From NCBI GenBank assembly GCA_964542435.1, contig CAZIVE010000154.1, positions 1-5,854 on the forward strand: a stretch of DNA of 5,854 nucleotides, given 5' to 3'. Source of the DNA: CAZIVE01 sp964542435 (lineage in GTDB: Bacteria; Bacteroidota; Bacteroidia; Bacteroidales; Tannerellaceae). The position numbers were made by a program, and so were the translations under genes. The notes under the pieces were generated by a model. That model was given only the letters and a program-made list of their open reading frames with translations. It was not told where the DNA came from and did no database searches. This document shows positions 1 through 5,854 of this stretch, one piece after another. How positions within the stretch are numbered: position 1 is the first letter of the stretch; each line of letters begins with the position of its first letter.

Positions 1-489
1 CTGATCAAGAACCTCAACGAGACGCGTGCGGCCATGTACCGCAACAAGATGATCGGCTTCGTCTTCCAGTCGTTCAACCTGATCTCTTTCAAGAATGCCA
101 TGGAGAATGTCGCTCTCCCACTCTATTATCAGGGTGTAAACAGGAAGAAGCGCAACGAGATTGCATTGGATTATCTGGAGAAAGTGGGATTGAGAGACTG
201 GGCGGAACACATGCCGAATGAGATGTCAGGTGGACAGAAACAACGTGTCGCCATTGCCCGTGCACTGATTGCTCATCCGCAGGTAATTCTGGCCGATGAA
301 CCGACCGGCGCTCTCGACAGCAAATCCACCATCGATGTAATGGAACTGCTTCGTCAGGTGAATGTGGAAGAGAAGATCAGCATGGTCATCGTGACGCACG
401 AACGCTCTGTGGCTGAATCTACCGACAAGATCATCCATATCAAAGATGGTATCATCGAAAACATAGAGAAAGGAAAAGGTCATGTTTGA
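1..489 (+). CDS. MacB/LolD-type ABC transporter ATP-binding subunit (5' end missing)
   Basis: This is the ATP-hydrolysing subunit that should power the two permeases encoded next; it would act as a dimer on the cytoplasmic face of the inner membrane. Only the last 162 residues are visible. The frame is open to base 1, so the ATG at 34 is internal, and the Walker A loop must lie upstream of the window. Visible motifs, numbered from the first codon, are the Q-loop in FVFQSFNLI (Q23), the ABC signature MSGGQKQRVAIARAL (75-89), Walker B VILADEPTGALD (D99, catalytic E100) and the switch histidine in VIVTHE (H133). The signature starts with Met rather than the usual Leu, a conservative change. The FVFQSFNLI and ADEPTGALDS wording is typical of the MacB/LolD/FtsE exporter group. 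The 3' end overlaps the next gene by 8 bases, which suggests translational coupling. Family assignment is firm; the substrate is unknown. Confidence 0.96.
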   Translation: MIKNLNETRAAMYRNKMIGFVFQSFNLISFKNAMENVALPLYYQGVNRKKRNEIALDYLEKVGLRDWAEHMPNEMSGGQKQRVAIARALIAHPQVILADEPTGALDSKSTIDVMELLRQVNVEEKISMVIVTHERSVAESTDKIIHIKDGIIENIEKGKGHV

Positions 490-1771
490 CTTCGACAACC
501 TGCGTGAGATCTGGGGTACGATCCGAAAGAACAAGCTTCGTACGTTCCTGACGGGATTCTCCGTAGCATGGGGAATCTTCATGCTGATCGCATTGCTGGG
601 TGCCGGCAACGGACTGCGCAACGGTATCATGTCGAACTTCGACAACATGTCGAGCAACCAGTTCAATATGTATCCCGGTTATACCACGAAAGCATGGCAG
701 GGAATGCAGCCGAACCGCAGCATCAAATTCACCGACCGTGACTTCCAGGCATTGCGCCGCGACAATCCCGAAGTGGATCTGGCCTCGGCCAGCGTCAGCC
801 ACAGCGATACGCTCTACTACAACTTTGAGAGCATGAGTGCCCAGATGGAAGCGGTCTATCCCGACCTCGCTGCCATCAACCACATCAAGATGGAGACCGG
901 CAAAGGACGATTCATCAATAACATAGACATCCATAACCGCCGCAAATGCATCGTCATCAGTCCGCGAATGGCGGAGGTGTTGTTTCCCCATACCGATCCG
1001 CTCGGCAAATATGTGAAGGCCGGATCGGAAATGCTCGAGGTCGTCGGGATCTATCAGGACAAATACAAGAGCAACAACTCGCCTGCCTATATTCCCTTCT
1101 CCACAGGTCAAGCCCTTTATAACAGCAGCTATGGCATCGACGAGATCGTATTCACGGCGAAAGGCATCACGAGCAAGGTGGACAACGATGCGTTCGAGAA
1201 ACGAGTCCGTGGACAGTTCGCCCGCCGCCTGCAGTTCGACCCGACCGATGACAATGCTATCGGAATGTACGGGACGTTCGATGACTTCCGCACCTTCAAC
1301 CTGATGATGAACGCCATCACCATCTTTATATGGATCGTTGGTATCGGTACGTTGATGGCCGGAATCGTGGGTGTGAGCAACATCATGCTGATCACCGTCC
1401 GTGAACGACGCAAGGAATTCGGCATACGTAAGGCTCTTGGCGCGAAACCTTCATCGATATTGAGCCTCATCATTCTCGAATCCATCATGGTGACCGCCAT
1501 CTTCGGATATATCGGAATGCTGCTGGGCATCGGAGTAACGGAGCTGATCAACTATTTCATGGAGATGTCGAGTGCCGCGGCACAGACAGCTGCTGACGCT
1601 CACAACGAATACAATCCGGAAGTCTCGATCTTTAAGAACCCGACCGTCAGCCTGGGAATCTCTTTGGCTGCTACGTTGGTGATCGTCATTGCCGGCGTCA
1701 TCGCAGGATATTTCCCGGCGCGCAAAGCCCTGAAGGTTCCTGCTATCGAAGCCATCCGATCGGAGGAATAA
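482..1771 (+). CDS. MacB-type ABC permease, first of two (MacB_PCD + FtsX domains)
   Basis: This is an inner-membrane permease half of 429 residues with the MacB/FtsX four-helix layout. The first helix is at about 21-42 (after NKLRTFLTG), a large periplasmic core domain spans about 45-270, the second helix is at about 278-300, the third at about 332-352 and the fourth at about 391-411. The cytoplasmic segment RERRKEFGIRKALGA (307-321) is the conserved region that couples to the ATPase, and the C-terminus YFPARKALKVPAIEAIRSE is the usual FtsX ending. No ATPase domain is fused, unlike E. coli MacB. The start at 482 lies inside the ATPase stop region (8-base overlap) and gives the expected MFDFDNLREIW N-terminus. 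The periplasmic loop between helices 3 and 4 holds an Ala-rich stretch (SSAAAQTAADAH) and is longer than in its partner. It probably pairs with the next gene product as a heterodimer, by analogy with LolC/LolE; a homodimer cannot be excluded. Confidence 0.95.
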   Translation: MFDFDNLREIWGTIRKNKLRTFLTGFSVAWGIFMLIALLGAGNGLRNGIMSNFDNMSSNQFNMYPGYTTKAWQGMQPNRSIKFTDRDFQALRRDNPEVDLASASVSHSDTLYYNFESMSAQMEAVYPDLAAINHIKMETGKGRFINNIDIHNRRKCIVISPRMAEVLFPHTDPLGKYVKAGSEMLEVVGIYQDKYKSNNSPAYIPFSTGQALYNSSYGIDEIVFTAKGITSKVDNDAFEKRVRGQFARRLQFDPTDDNAIGMYGTFDDFRTFNLMMNAITIFIWIVGIGTLMAGIVGVSNIMLITVRERRKEFGIRKALGAKPSSILSLIILESIMVTAIFGYIGMLLGIGVTELINYFMEMSSAAAQTAADAHNEYNPEVSIFKNPTVSLGISLAATLVIVIAGVIAGYFPARKALKVPAIEAIRSEE

Positions 1772-1798
1772 TCTTGAACGCAGAAAAAAGTAATTATC

Positions 1799-3055
1799 AT
1801 GTTTGACTTAGATAAATGGACTGAAATATGGGTAACCATCACCCACAATAAGACACGAAGCTTGTTGACTTGCTTCGGCGTCTTCTGGGGAATCCTGATG
1901 CTGGTGATCCTGCTGGGTGCCGGAACAGGAATGAAGAACGGCATGTATAAGCAGGTGAACGGTTTCTCCACGAATTCCGCGTTCTTCTTTCCGGACCGTA
2001 CAAGCAAACCGTATCACGGATTCAACAAAGATCGTAACTGGTACATCCGCACACGTGACGAAGCGGCCATCCGCCAACAGGTGAAGGGTTATGAAGCGCT
2101 CTCTGCTATGCTCATGGGCGGCGGTGGCAGCAAGAATGTGGTTTACGGACAGCTCGCTACAGATGGAAGAATCAAAGGCGTCGAGCCTGACTATTTCAAG
2201 ATTGAGACGGAAAACGTGTACTTCGGACGTCTGCTGAACCAGATCGATATGAAAGACAAACGCAAAGTGTGTCTTCTCGGTAAGAAGCTGAACGATGTGC
2301 TGTTCCGCAGCGGCAATTCCTGCGGGAAATATGTCCGCGTCAACGGCATCTATTATCAGGTGGTCGGTGTGGTCAAGCAACGCGCCTCATCGGTGAACAT
2401 CAACGGACGCGCCGAGGAATCGGTCATGATTCCGCTCTCCACTTTGCAGCAAACGCTCAACCAGGGCGACACGATCCATGCATTGGCCGTCAGTGCAGCC
2501 GAAGGACATAAGATTGATCCCATCATCGAAAGCATCAAGCACGTACTGAAAACACAGAACGAGATTGCGCCCGACGATGCACAGGCTGTGGCAACACTGA
2601 ACATCTCCGAGATGTTCGAGACATTCACCAAGCTTTTCACCGGCATCGATATTCTGATATGGCTTGTCGGACTCGGCACATTGCTCGCTGGCATCATCGG
2701 CGTCAGCAACATCATGATGGTCACCGTCCGGGAACGAACCAAAGAGATCGGCGTACGACGAGCGCTCGGTGCAAAACCGAAGGACATCATCTCACAGATC
2801 ATGACGGAAAGTCTTACACTGACAGCATTGGCCGGTCTGCTGGGATTGAGCTGCGGCGTCTATCTGCTCGACCTTGTGAACAAGATCCTTTCGGCCAATC
2901 CGTCGGACGACACGATGATCGTGGATCCAAGCGTCAACATACAGACCGCATTGGCTGCTACGGTGATTCTGCTGGTGAGCGGACTGCTTGCGGGACTGAT
3001 TCCGGCGTGGCGTGCCATGCAGATCAAGGCTATCGATGCCATTAGAGAAGAATAA
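1799..3055 (+). CDS. MacB-type ABC permease, second of two (MacB_PCD + FtsX domains)
   Basis: This permease of 418 residues is a diverged paralogue of the preceding gene. The two share the N-terminal pattern MFDxDxxxEIWxTIxxNKxRxxLT, the LLGAGxG end of helix 1, the helix 2 core GxGTLxAGIxGVSNIM, and the TVRERxKExGxRxALGAKP coupling segment (here about 309-327). Predicted helices are about 20-42, 283-304, 337-357 and 383-402, with a periplasmic core between helices 1 and 2 and the C-terminal ending PAWRAMQIKAIDAIREE. Two cysteines, C158 and C175, lie in the periplasmic core and could form a disulfide; only the first position has a counterpart in the partner. The start is 27 bases after the previous stop, behind an A-rich leader, and the first bases ATGTTTGACTT are identical to the other permease's start. 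The divergence of the periplasmic domains compared with the conserved helices fits an asymmetric heterodimer. Confidence 0.95.
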   Translation: MFDLDKWTEIWVTITHNKTRSLLTCFGVFWGILMLVILLGAGTGMKNGMYKQVNGFSTNSAFFFPDRTSKPYHGFNKDRNWYIRTRDEAAIRQQVKGYEALSAMLMGGGGSKNVVYGQLATDGRIKGVEPDYFKIETENVYFGRLLNQIDMKDKRKVCLLGKKLNDVLFRSGNSCGKYVRVNGIYYQVVGVVKQRASSVNINGRAEESVMIPLSTLQQTLNQGDTIHALAVSAAEGHKIDPIIESIKHVLKTQNEIAPDDAQAVATLNISEMFETFTKLFTGIDILIWLVGLGTLLAGIIGVSNIMMVTVRERTKEIGVRRALGAKPKDIISQIMTESLTLTALAGLLGLSCGVYLLDLVNKILSANPSDDTMIVDPSVNIQTALAATVILLVSGLLAGLIPAWRAMQIKAIDAIREE

Positions 3056-3093
3056 AAAACACAGTATAGAAATAATATAAAACATACAATACA

Positions 3094-4239
3094 ATGAAAA
3101 ATCAAATGGTGAAAAAAGTCATTCGCATCGTCCTGCTGTCGCTTGTTGCTATCGCGGTGCTTGGAACTTTCTATTTTCTCTGGAAGAAATCACAACCGGT
3201 GGAAACCGTGTATGAAATCGTAACGCCTGCCACGGGAACCGTCGAGACAAAGACAGTGGCTACCGGCGATGTGGAACCGCGCCATGAAGTATTGATCAAA
3301 CCGCAGATCTCCGGTATCATCGCTGAGCTGAACAAAGAGGCCGGTCAGATGGTGAAAGAGGGCGAGATCATTGCCAAGATCAAGGTCATTCCGGAAATGG
3401 TACAGTTGAACAGTGCCGAAAGCCGTGTCAACGTAGCCGACATCTCCTTGAAACAGGTGGAAGAAACTTGGAAACGCGACGATATGTTGTTCAAACAGGG
3501 CGTCATCTCCAAAGAGGATCACGACGTATCGAAGGCCAACTACCTGAAGGCGAAGGAGGAGAAAGCCAATGCCATCAGCGCTCTCGAAATCATCCGCGAC
3601 GGTATCACGAAGAACTCCAGAGTGGCTAGTACCACGCAGATCCGAAGCACCATCACCGGTATGATCCTCGATATTCCGGTCAAGGTCGGTAACTCTGTCA
3701 TCCAGTCCAACAGCTTCAACGACGGTACAACCATCGCCTCTGTAGCCGATATGAACGATATGATCTTTAAAGGCAATGTGGATGAGACCGAGATCGGACG
3801 TATCCACGAAGGAATGCCTATCAAGCTGACGATCGGCGCCATGGACAGCCGCACTTTCGAGGCTTCCCTGGAATATGTATCTCCGAAAGGTGTGGAGAAG
3901 AACGGTGCCATTCAGTTTGAGATCAAGGCCGCTGTGAAGATTCCGGCTGACGCCTTCATCCGTTCCGGATACAGTGCCAATGCGGAGATCGTCCTGAAAC
4001 GTGCTGAGAATGTCATCACGATTCCTGAGAGCTGTGTGGAATTTGCCGGAGACTCCGCCTTCGTACAGGTGCTGACACAGGCCAAGCCGAAGCAGATCTT
4101 CAAACGTCGCCAGGTGAAAGTGGGATTGTCTGACGGCATCAAGATCGAGATCCAGTCCGGACTGACGCTGAAGGATAAGATCCGCGGCGCAGTCATCGAC
4201 AAGAATGCAAAGAAAGACGATGCACAGGCTAATTCCTAA
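3094..4239 (+). CDS. Periplasmic adaptor (membrane fusion protein), MacA/HlyD family
   Basis: This adaptor of 381 residues should link the inner-membrane ABC complex to the outer-membrane channel. One N-terminal anchor helix (about 9-30, after MKNQMVKK) fits a MacA-like, inner-membrane-tethered adaptor rather than a lipoprotein. The first half of the lipoyl (barrel-sandwich) domain is at about 66-97 (IKPQISGIIAELNKEAGQMV), an alpha-helical hairpin follows at about 100-175, the second lipoyl half is at about 180-215 (TITGMILDIPVKVGNSV), then a beta-barrel to about 300 and a membrane-proximal domain to about 370. The hairpin tip holds R128, L132 and S139 in KRDDMLFKQGVISKED, which matches the RxxxLxxxxxxS motif known to mediate adaptor contact with TolC-type tips. 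The tail is Lys/Asp-rich (KNAKKDDAQANS). It follows the second permease by 38 bases of very A-rich sequence. Family assignment is secure. Confidence 0.96.
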   Translation: MKNQMVKKVIRIVLLSLVAIAVLGTFYFLWKKSQPVETVYEIVTPATGTVETKTVATGDVEPRHEVLIKPQISGIIAELNKEAGQMVKEGEIIAKIKVIPEMVQLNSAESRVNVADISLKQVEETWKRDDMLFKQGVISKEDHDVSKANYLKAKEEKANAISALEIIRDGITKNSRVASTTQIRSTITGMILDIPVKVGNSVIQSNSFNDGTTIASVADMNDMIFKGNVDETEIGRIHEGMPIKLTIGAMDSRTFEASLEYVSPKGVEKNGAIQFEIKAAVKIPADAFIRSGYSANAEIVLKRAENVITIPESCVEFAGDSAFVQVLTQAKPKQIFKRRQVKVGLSDGIKIEIQSGLTLKDKIRGAVIDKNAKKDDAQANS

Positions 4240-4288
4240 TGGACGATTATTTGATTCTGATTTCGAAAACCCTTTAACATACGAAATA

Positions 4289-5635
4289 ATGAAACGAACA
4301 TTATTCATGGCAGCTTTGGCACTCAGTGGCTGTATCTCCATCAGTGCGCAGGATCTTCCGTCCACATGGACGCTGGAGCAATGCATTAGCTATGCCATAG
4401 AAAACAATATCGACTTGAAACAGAAAACGCAGGACCTGGAAAGCCGCAAGGTGGATCTGAGTACGAGCCGCAACAGCTGGCTGCCCAATGTCAGCGCCAA
4501 CGTAGGTCAGAACCTGGACTTCGGACGTTCCCCTTCGAAAACCGGCGTCATCGTGGACCAGAACTCAACCAGTTCATCGGCCTACCTGCAGATGAGCATG
4601 CCGCTCTTCGACGGTTTGAAGACGCAGAACGATATCGCAGCCAAGAAACTCAACCTCATGGCCTCCATCGAAACGCTCAACAAAGCGAAAGAGGATCTCT
4701 CCGTCAACATCGCCTCCTACTATCTGCAGGTGCTCTACAACAAAGAGCTTCAGAAGATCTCCGAAATGCAGGTGGCACTCGACAGCGATCAGGTGAGCAA
4801 AACCGAACTGATGGTGAAAGCAGGGAAAGTGCCTACTTCACAACTCTATGACATCAAGGCACAGCTGGCTACCGACCAATCGTCGCTGACCGACTCGCGC
4901 AACAACGTGAAACTGGCTACCCTCGATCTCGCCCAGAGTCTCGAACTGGAACGCAAAGGCATCGCCTTCGACGTGACTGCACCGTCCATCGAAGATCCTG
5001 TCTCCACCTATCTGAGCAGCATCCTTCCACCCGATCAGATCTACAACAGCGCCGTTCAGGTGAAGCCGCAGATCAAAGTGCAGGAGTATATGCTCGAGAG
5101 TCAGAAGAAACAGCTCAAGATTGCCAAGGCCGGCTATCTTCCCAAACTGGATCTCTCGGCTTACTACAGCAACGGCTACTATCATTACTCCGGCACCGAT
5201 GTCGTCAATGCCTCTTTCAGCGATCAGCTCAAACAGAACGAACGCAAGAGTATCGGACTGACCCTTTCCATCCCGATCTTCGACCACTACACGACACGTA
5301 ACAGCGTCCGTTCGGCTCAGATCAACATCCGGAATCAGGAACTGGCCATCGAGAATTCCAAGAAGTCACTCTACAAGGAGATCCAGCAGGCCTACTACAA
5401 TGCTACGGCCGCTCAGGACAAATACATCGCCACCGGGAAATCGGTAGAGGCCAGTGCAACCGCCTTCAGCTATGCCAAGGATAAGTATTCCGCCGGCAAG
5501 AGTACCGTCTTCGAATTCAACGAAGCCAAGACGAAGTATTCGAAGAGTCTGGCCGAACAGGCACAGGCAAAATACAACTTCATCTTCCGTGCCAAGATCC
5601 TCGATTTCTACAACGGCACGCCCTTGAAGCTGTAA
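4289..5635 (+). CDS. TolC-family outer-membrane efflux channel
   Basis: This is the trimeric outer-membrane exit duct of the pump: 448 residues, a normal length for the family. I chose the ATG at 4289 because it gives a proper signal peptide (MKRTLFMAALALSGCISISAQ). The same frame is open back to an ATG at 4205 inside the adaptor gene, but that start would bury the signal behind 28 polar residues. The mature protein opens with WTLEQCISYAIENN, usual for Bacteroidota members. Two outer-membrane efflux repeats follow, about 25-215 and 240-445. Each contains the family's periplasmic-tip sequence: MVKAGKVPTSQLYDIKAQ at 175-192 and YSAGKSTVFEFNEAK at about 400-414. Long Gln/Lys/Ala-rich helices and Tyr-rich strand regions (SAYYSNGYYHY) fit the alpha-barrel and beta-barrel parts. 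C15 lies in LSGC, a possible lipobox, so the protein could be a lipoprotein as OprM is; cleavage near A20/Q21 by signal peptidase I is the alternative. It is 49 bases downstream of the adaptor and is the last gene before the terminator. Confidence 0.95.
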   Translation: MKRTLFMAALALSGCISISAQDLPSTWTLEQCISYAIENNIDLKQKTQDLESRKVDLSTSRNSWLPNVSANVGQNLDFGRSPSKTGVIVDQNSTSSSAYLQMSMPLFDGLKTQNDIAAKKLNLMASIETLNKAKEDLSVNIASYYLQVLYNKELQKISEMQVALDSDQVSKTELMVKAGKVPTSQLYDIKAQLATDQSSLTDSRNNVKLATLDLAQSLELERKGIAFDVTAPSIEDPVSTYLSSILPPDQIYNSAVQVKPQIKVQEYMLESQKKQLKIAKAGYLPKLDLSAYYSNGYYHYSGTDVVNASFSDQLKQNERKSIGLTLSIPIFDHYTTRNSVRSAQINIRNQELAIENSKKSLYKEIQQAYYNATAAQDKYIATGKSVEASATAFSYAKDKYSAGKSTVFEFNEAKTKYSKSLAEQAQAKYNFIFRAKILDFYNGTPLKL

Positions 5636-5665
5636 GAGAAAAGGGTATGGATCCTATCATTCAAG

Positions 5666-5701
5666 AAAAAGACAGTCGTTTCCAATGCGGCTGTCTTTTT
5701 T
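5666..5701 (+). terminator. Rho-independent terminator closing the exporter operon
   Basis: The arm AAAAAGACAGTCG (5666-5678) pairs with CGGCTGTCTTTTT (5688-5700) over 13 bp, with one T-G wobble at 5676/5690 and a 9-base loop (5679-5687). The right arm runs into a T-tract (5696-5701), followed after GC by TTTT. The hairpin begins 31 bases after the channel gene's stop codon, as expected for the end of the operon. Because the left arm starts with an A-tract, the structure could also end transcription arriving from the right on the minus strand. This was found by eye; no folding energy was computed. Confidence 0.88.
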
Positions 5702-5788
5702 GCTTTTATTGCTGTCCGATAAAAATAAGTCAAATGATGAGTAAAGGTGTTTTCGTACGTGTATAAGCCTCGCTAATAATTCAGATAG
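5702..5788. other. Intergenic stretch without a recognisable gene
   Basis: This AT-rich spacer lies beyond the terminator. The only ATG-started frame is MMSKGVFVRV (5734-5766, ten codons), with no convincing ribosome-binding sequence. I found no Bacteroides-type promoter pair (TTTG with TAnnTTTG) on either strand. A short palindrome, CGTACG (5754-5759), is present but unremarkable. Confidence 0.5.
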
Positions 5789-5854
5789 ACTGTATTAATA
5801 ACGCCGAAGGCGTTTCCTTTGCAGAAACCGCGGGTAACGTGAGGAGCGAATGCG
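5789..5854. repeat. Possible dispersed intergenic repeat, cut by the right edge
   Basis: This segment has more GC than the spacer before it and contains a compact hairpin (5800-5814) followed by the palindrome CCGCGG (5828-5833). Read on the + strand from 5797 it encodes NNAEGVSFAETAGNVRSEC with no start codon: the frame opens after a stop at 5764-5766 and holds no ATG. The look is that of a family of short intergenic repeats that I recall being mis-translated in Bacteroidales genomes. That is recollection and inference, since no second copy lies in this window. It could instead be the start of a larger element, or an untranslated leader or trailer of a neighbouring gene. Confidence 0.35.
5800..5814. 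other. Compact inverted repeat (6-bp stem, 3-base loop)
   Basis: AACGCC (5800-5805) and GGCGTT (5809-5814) pair perfectly around a GAA loop. The sequence after it, TCCTTT, is a poor T-tract on the + strand, so I do not call it a terminator. It is probably the structural core of the repeat-like segment around it. Confidence 0.55.

Noticed and set aside
34..36. ATG as the start of the ATPase gene
   Set aside because: The frame continues upstream to base 1 with family-like residues (LIKNLNETRAA), and a start here would delete Walker A. The gene is simply cut by the window edge.
452..1111. 219-codon minus-strand open frame antisense to the first permease
   Set aside because: The opposite strand has clear MacB family motifs throughout; this frame has none.
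482..3055. LolC/LolE lipoprotein-release permeases
   Set aside because: The split asymmetric pair resembles Lol, but the directly adjoining adaptor and TolC-type channel genes point to an efflux system instead.
4240..4288. Possible internal promoter in the AT-rich gap before the channel gene
   Set aside because: I could not find the Bacteroides TAnnTTTG and TTTG pair at proper spacing. The TTATTTG present lacks the two spacer bases, and the gap fits an ordinary A/T-rich leader within an operon.
3190..4386. 398-codon open frame on the minus strand, antisense to the adaptor gene
   Set aside because: It mirrors a well-supported gene in full, its product is His/Asp/Leu-rich low-quality sequence with no recognisable domain, and it has no promoter or ribosome site. 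It is a codon-bias shadow.
5734..5766. Ten-codon frame MMSKGVFVRV after the terminator
   Set aside because: Too short, with no ribosome-binding sequence and no supporting context.

Overview
The window reads as one strand of a gut-type Bacteroidota genome (probably Bacteroidales: Bacteroides, Phocaeicola, Parabacteroides or a relative). This is inferred from roughly balanced GC content, A-rich and poorly conserved ribosome-binding regions, the N-terminal style of the two permeases (MFDxDxxxEIW followed by NKxRxxLT), and an outer-membrane protein whose mature part opens with WTLEQCISYAIENN. No rRNA or other taxonomic marker is present, so the genus is not resolved.

All five genes are on the + strand and form one tightly packed block with no internal terminator. 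They are an ABC ATPase whose N-terminus lies off the left edge (1-489), two different MacB/FtsX-type permeases without ATPase domains (482-1771 and 1799-3055), a membrane-anchored periplasmic adaptor of the MacA/HlyD type (3094-4239), and a TolC-type outer-membrane channel (best start 4289, end 5635). A 13-bp hairpin with a T-tract at 5666-5701 closes the operon.

Together the genes encode all parts of a MacAB-TolC-like tripartite exporter. The ATPase should dimerise under a permease heterodimer in the inner membrane. The permeases' large periplasmic domains would contact a ring of adaptor, and the adaptor's hairpin tip, which carries a recognisable RxxxLxxxxxxS docking motif, would seal to the channel. 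In E. coli MacB the ATPase and permease are fused and the permease is a homodimer. Here they are split and the permease is duplicated and diverged, as in LolCDE, but with adaptor and channel genes that Lol systems lack. The substrate cannot be read from the sequence: 'macrolide export' would be a label borrowed from homology.

The last 219 bases (5636-5854) contain the terminator and then about 150 bases with no supportable gene. The extreme right end (about 5789-5854) has a compact hairpin and an intergenic-repeat look, and it is cut by the window edge.

I see no CRISPR array, tRNA, rRNA, insertion sequence or phage gene. The operon is a known type of system. The points worth a second look are the asymmetric permease pair, the possible lipoprotein signal on the channel, and the repeat-like sequence at the right edge.
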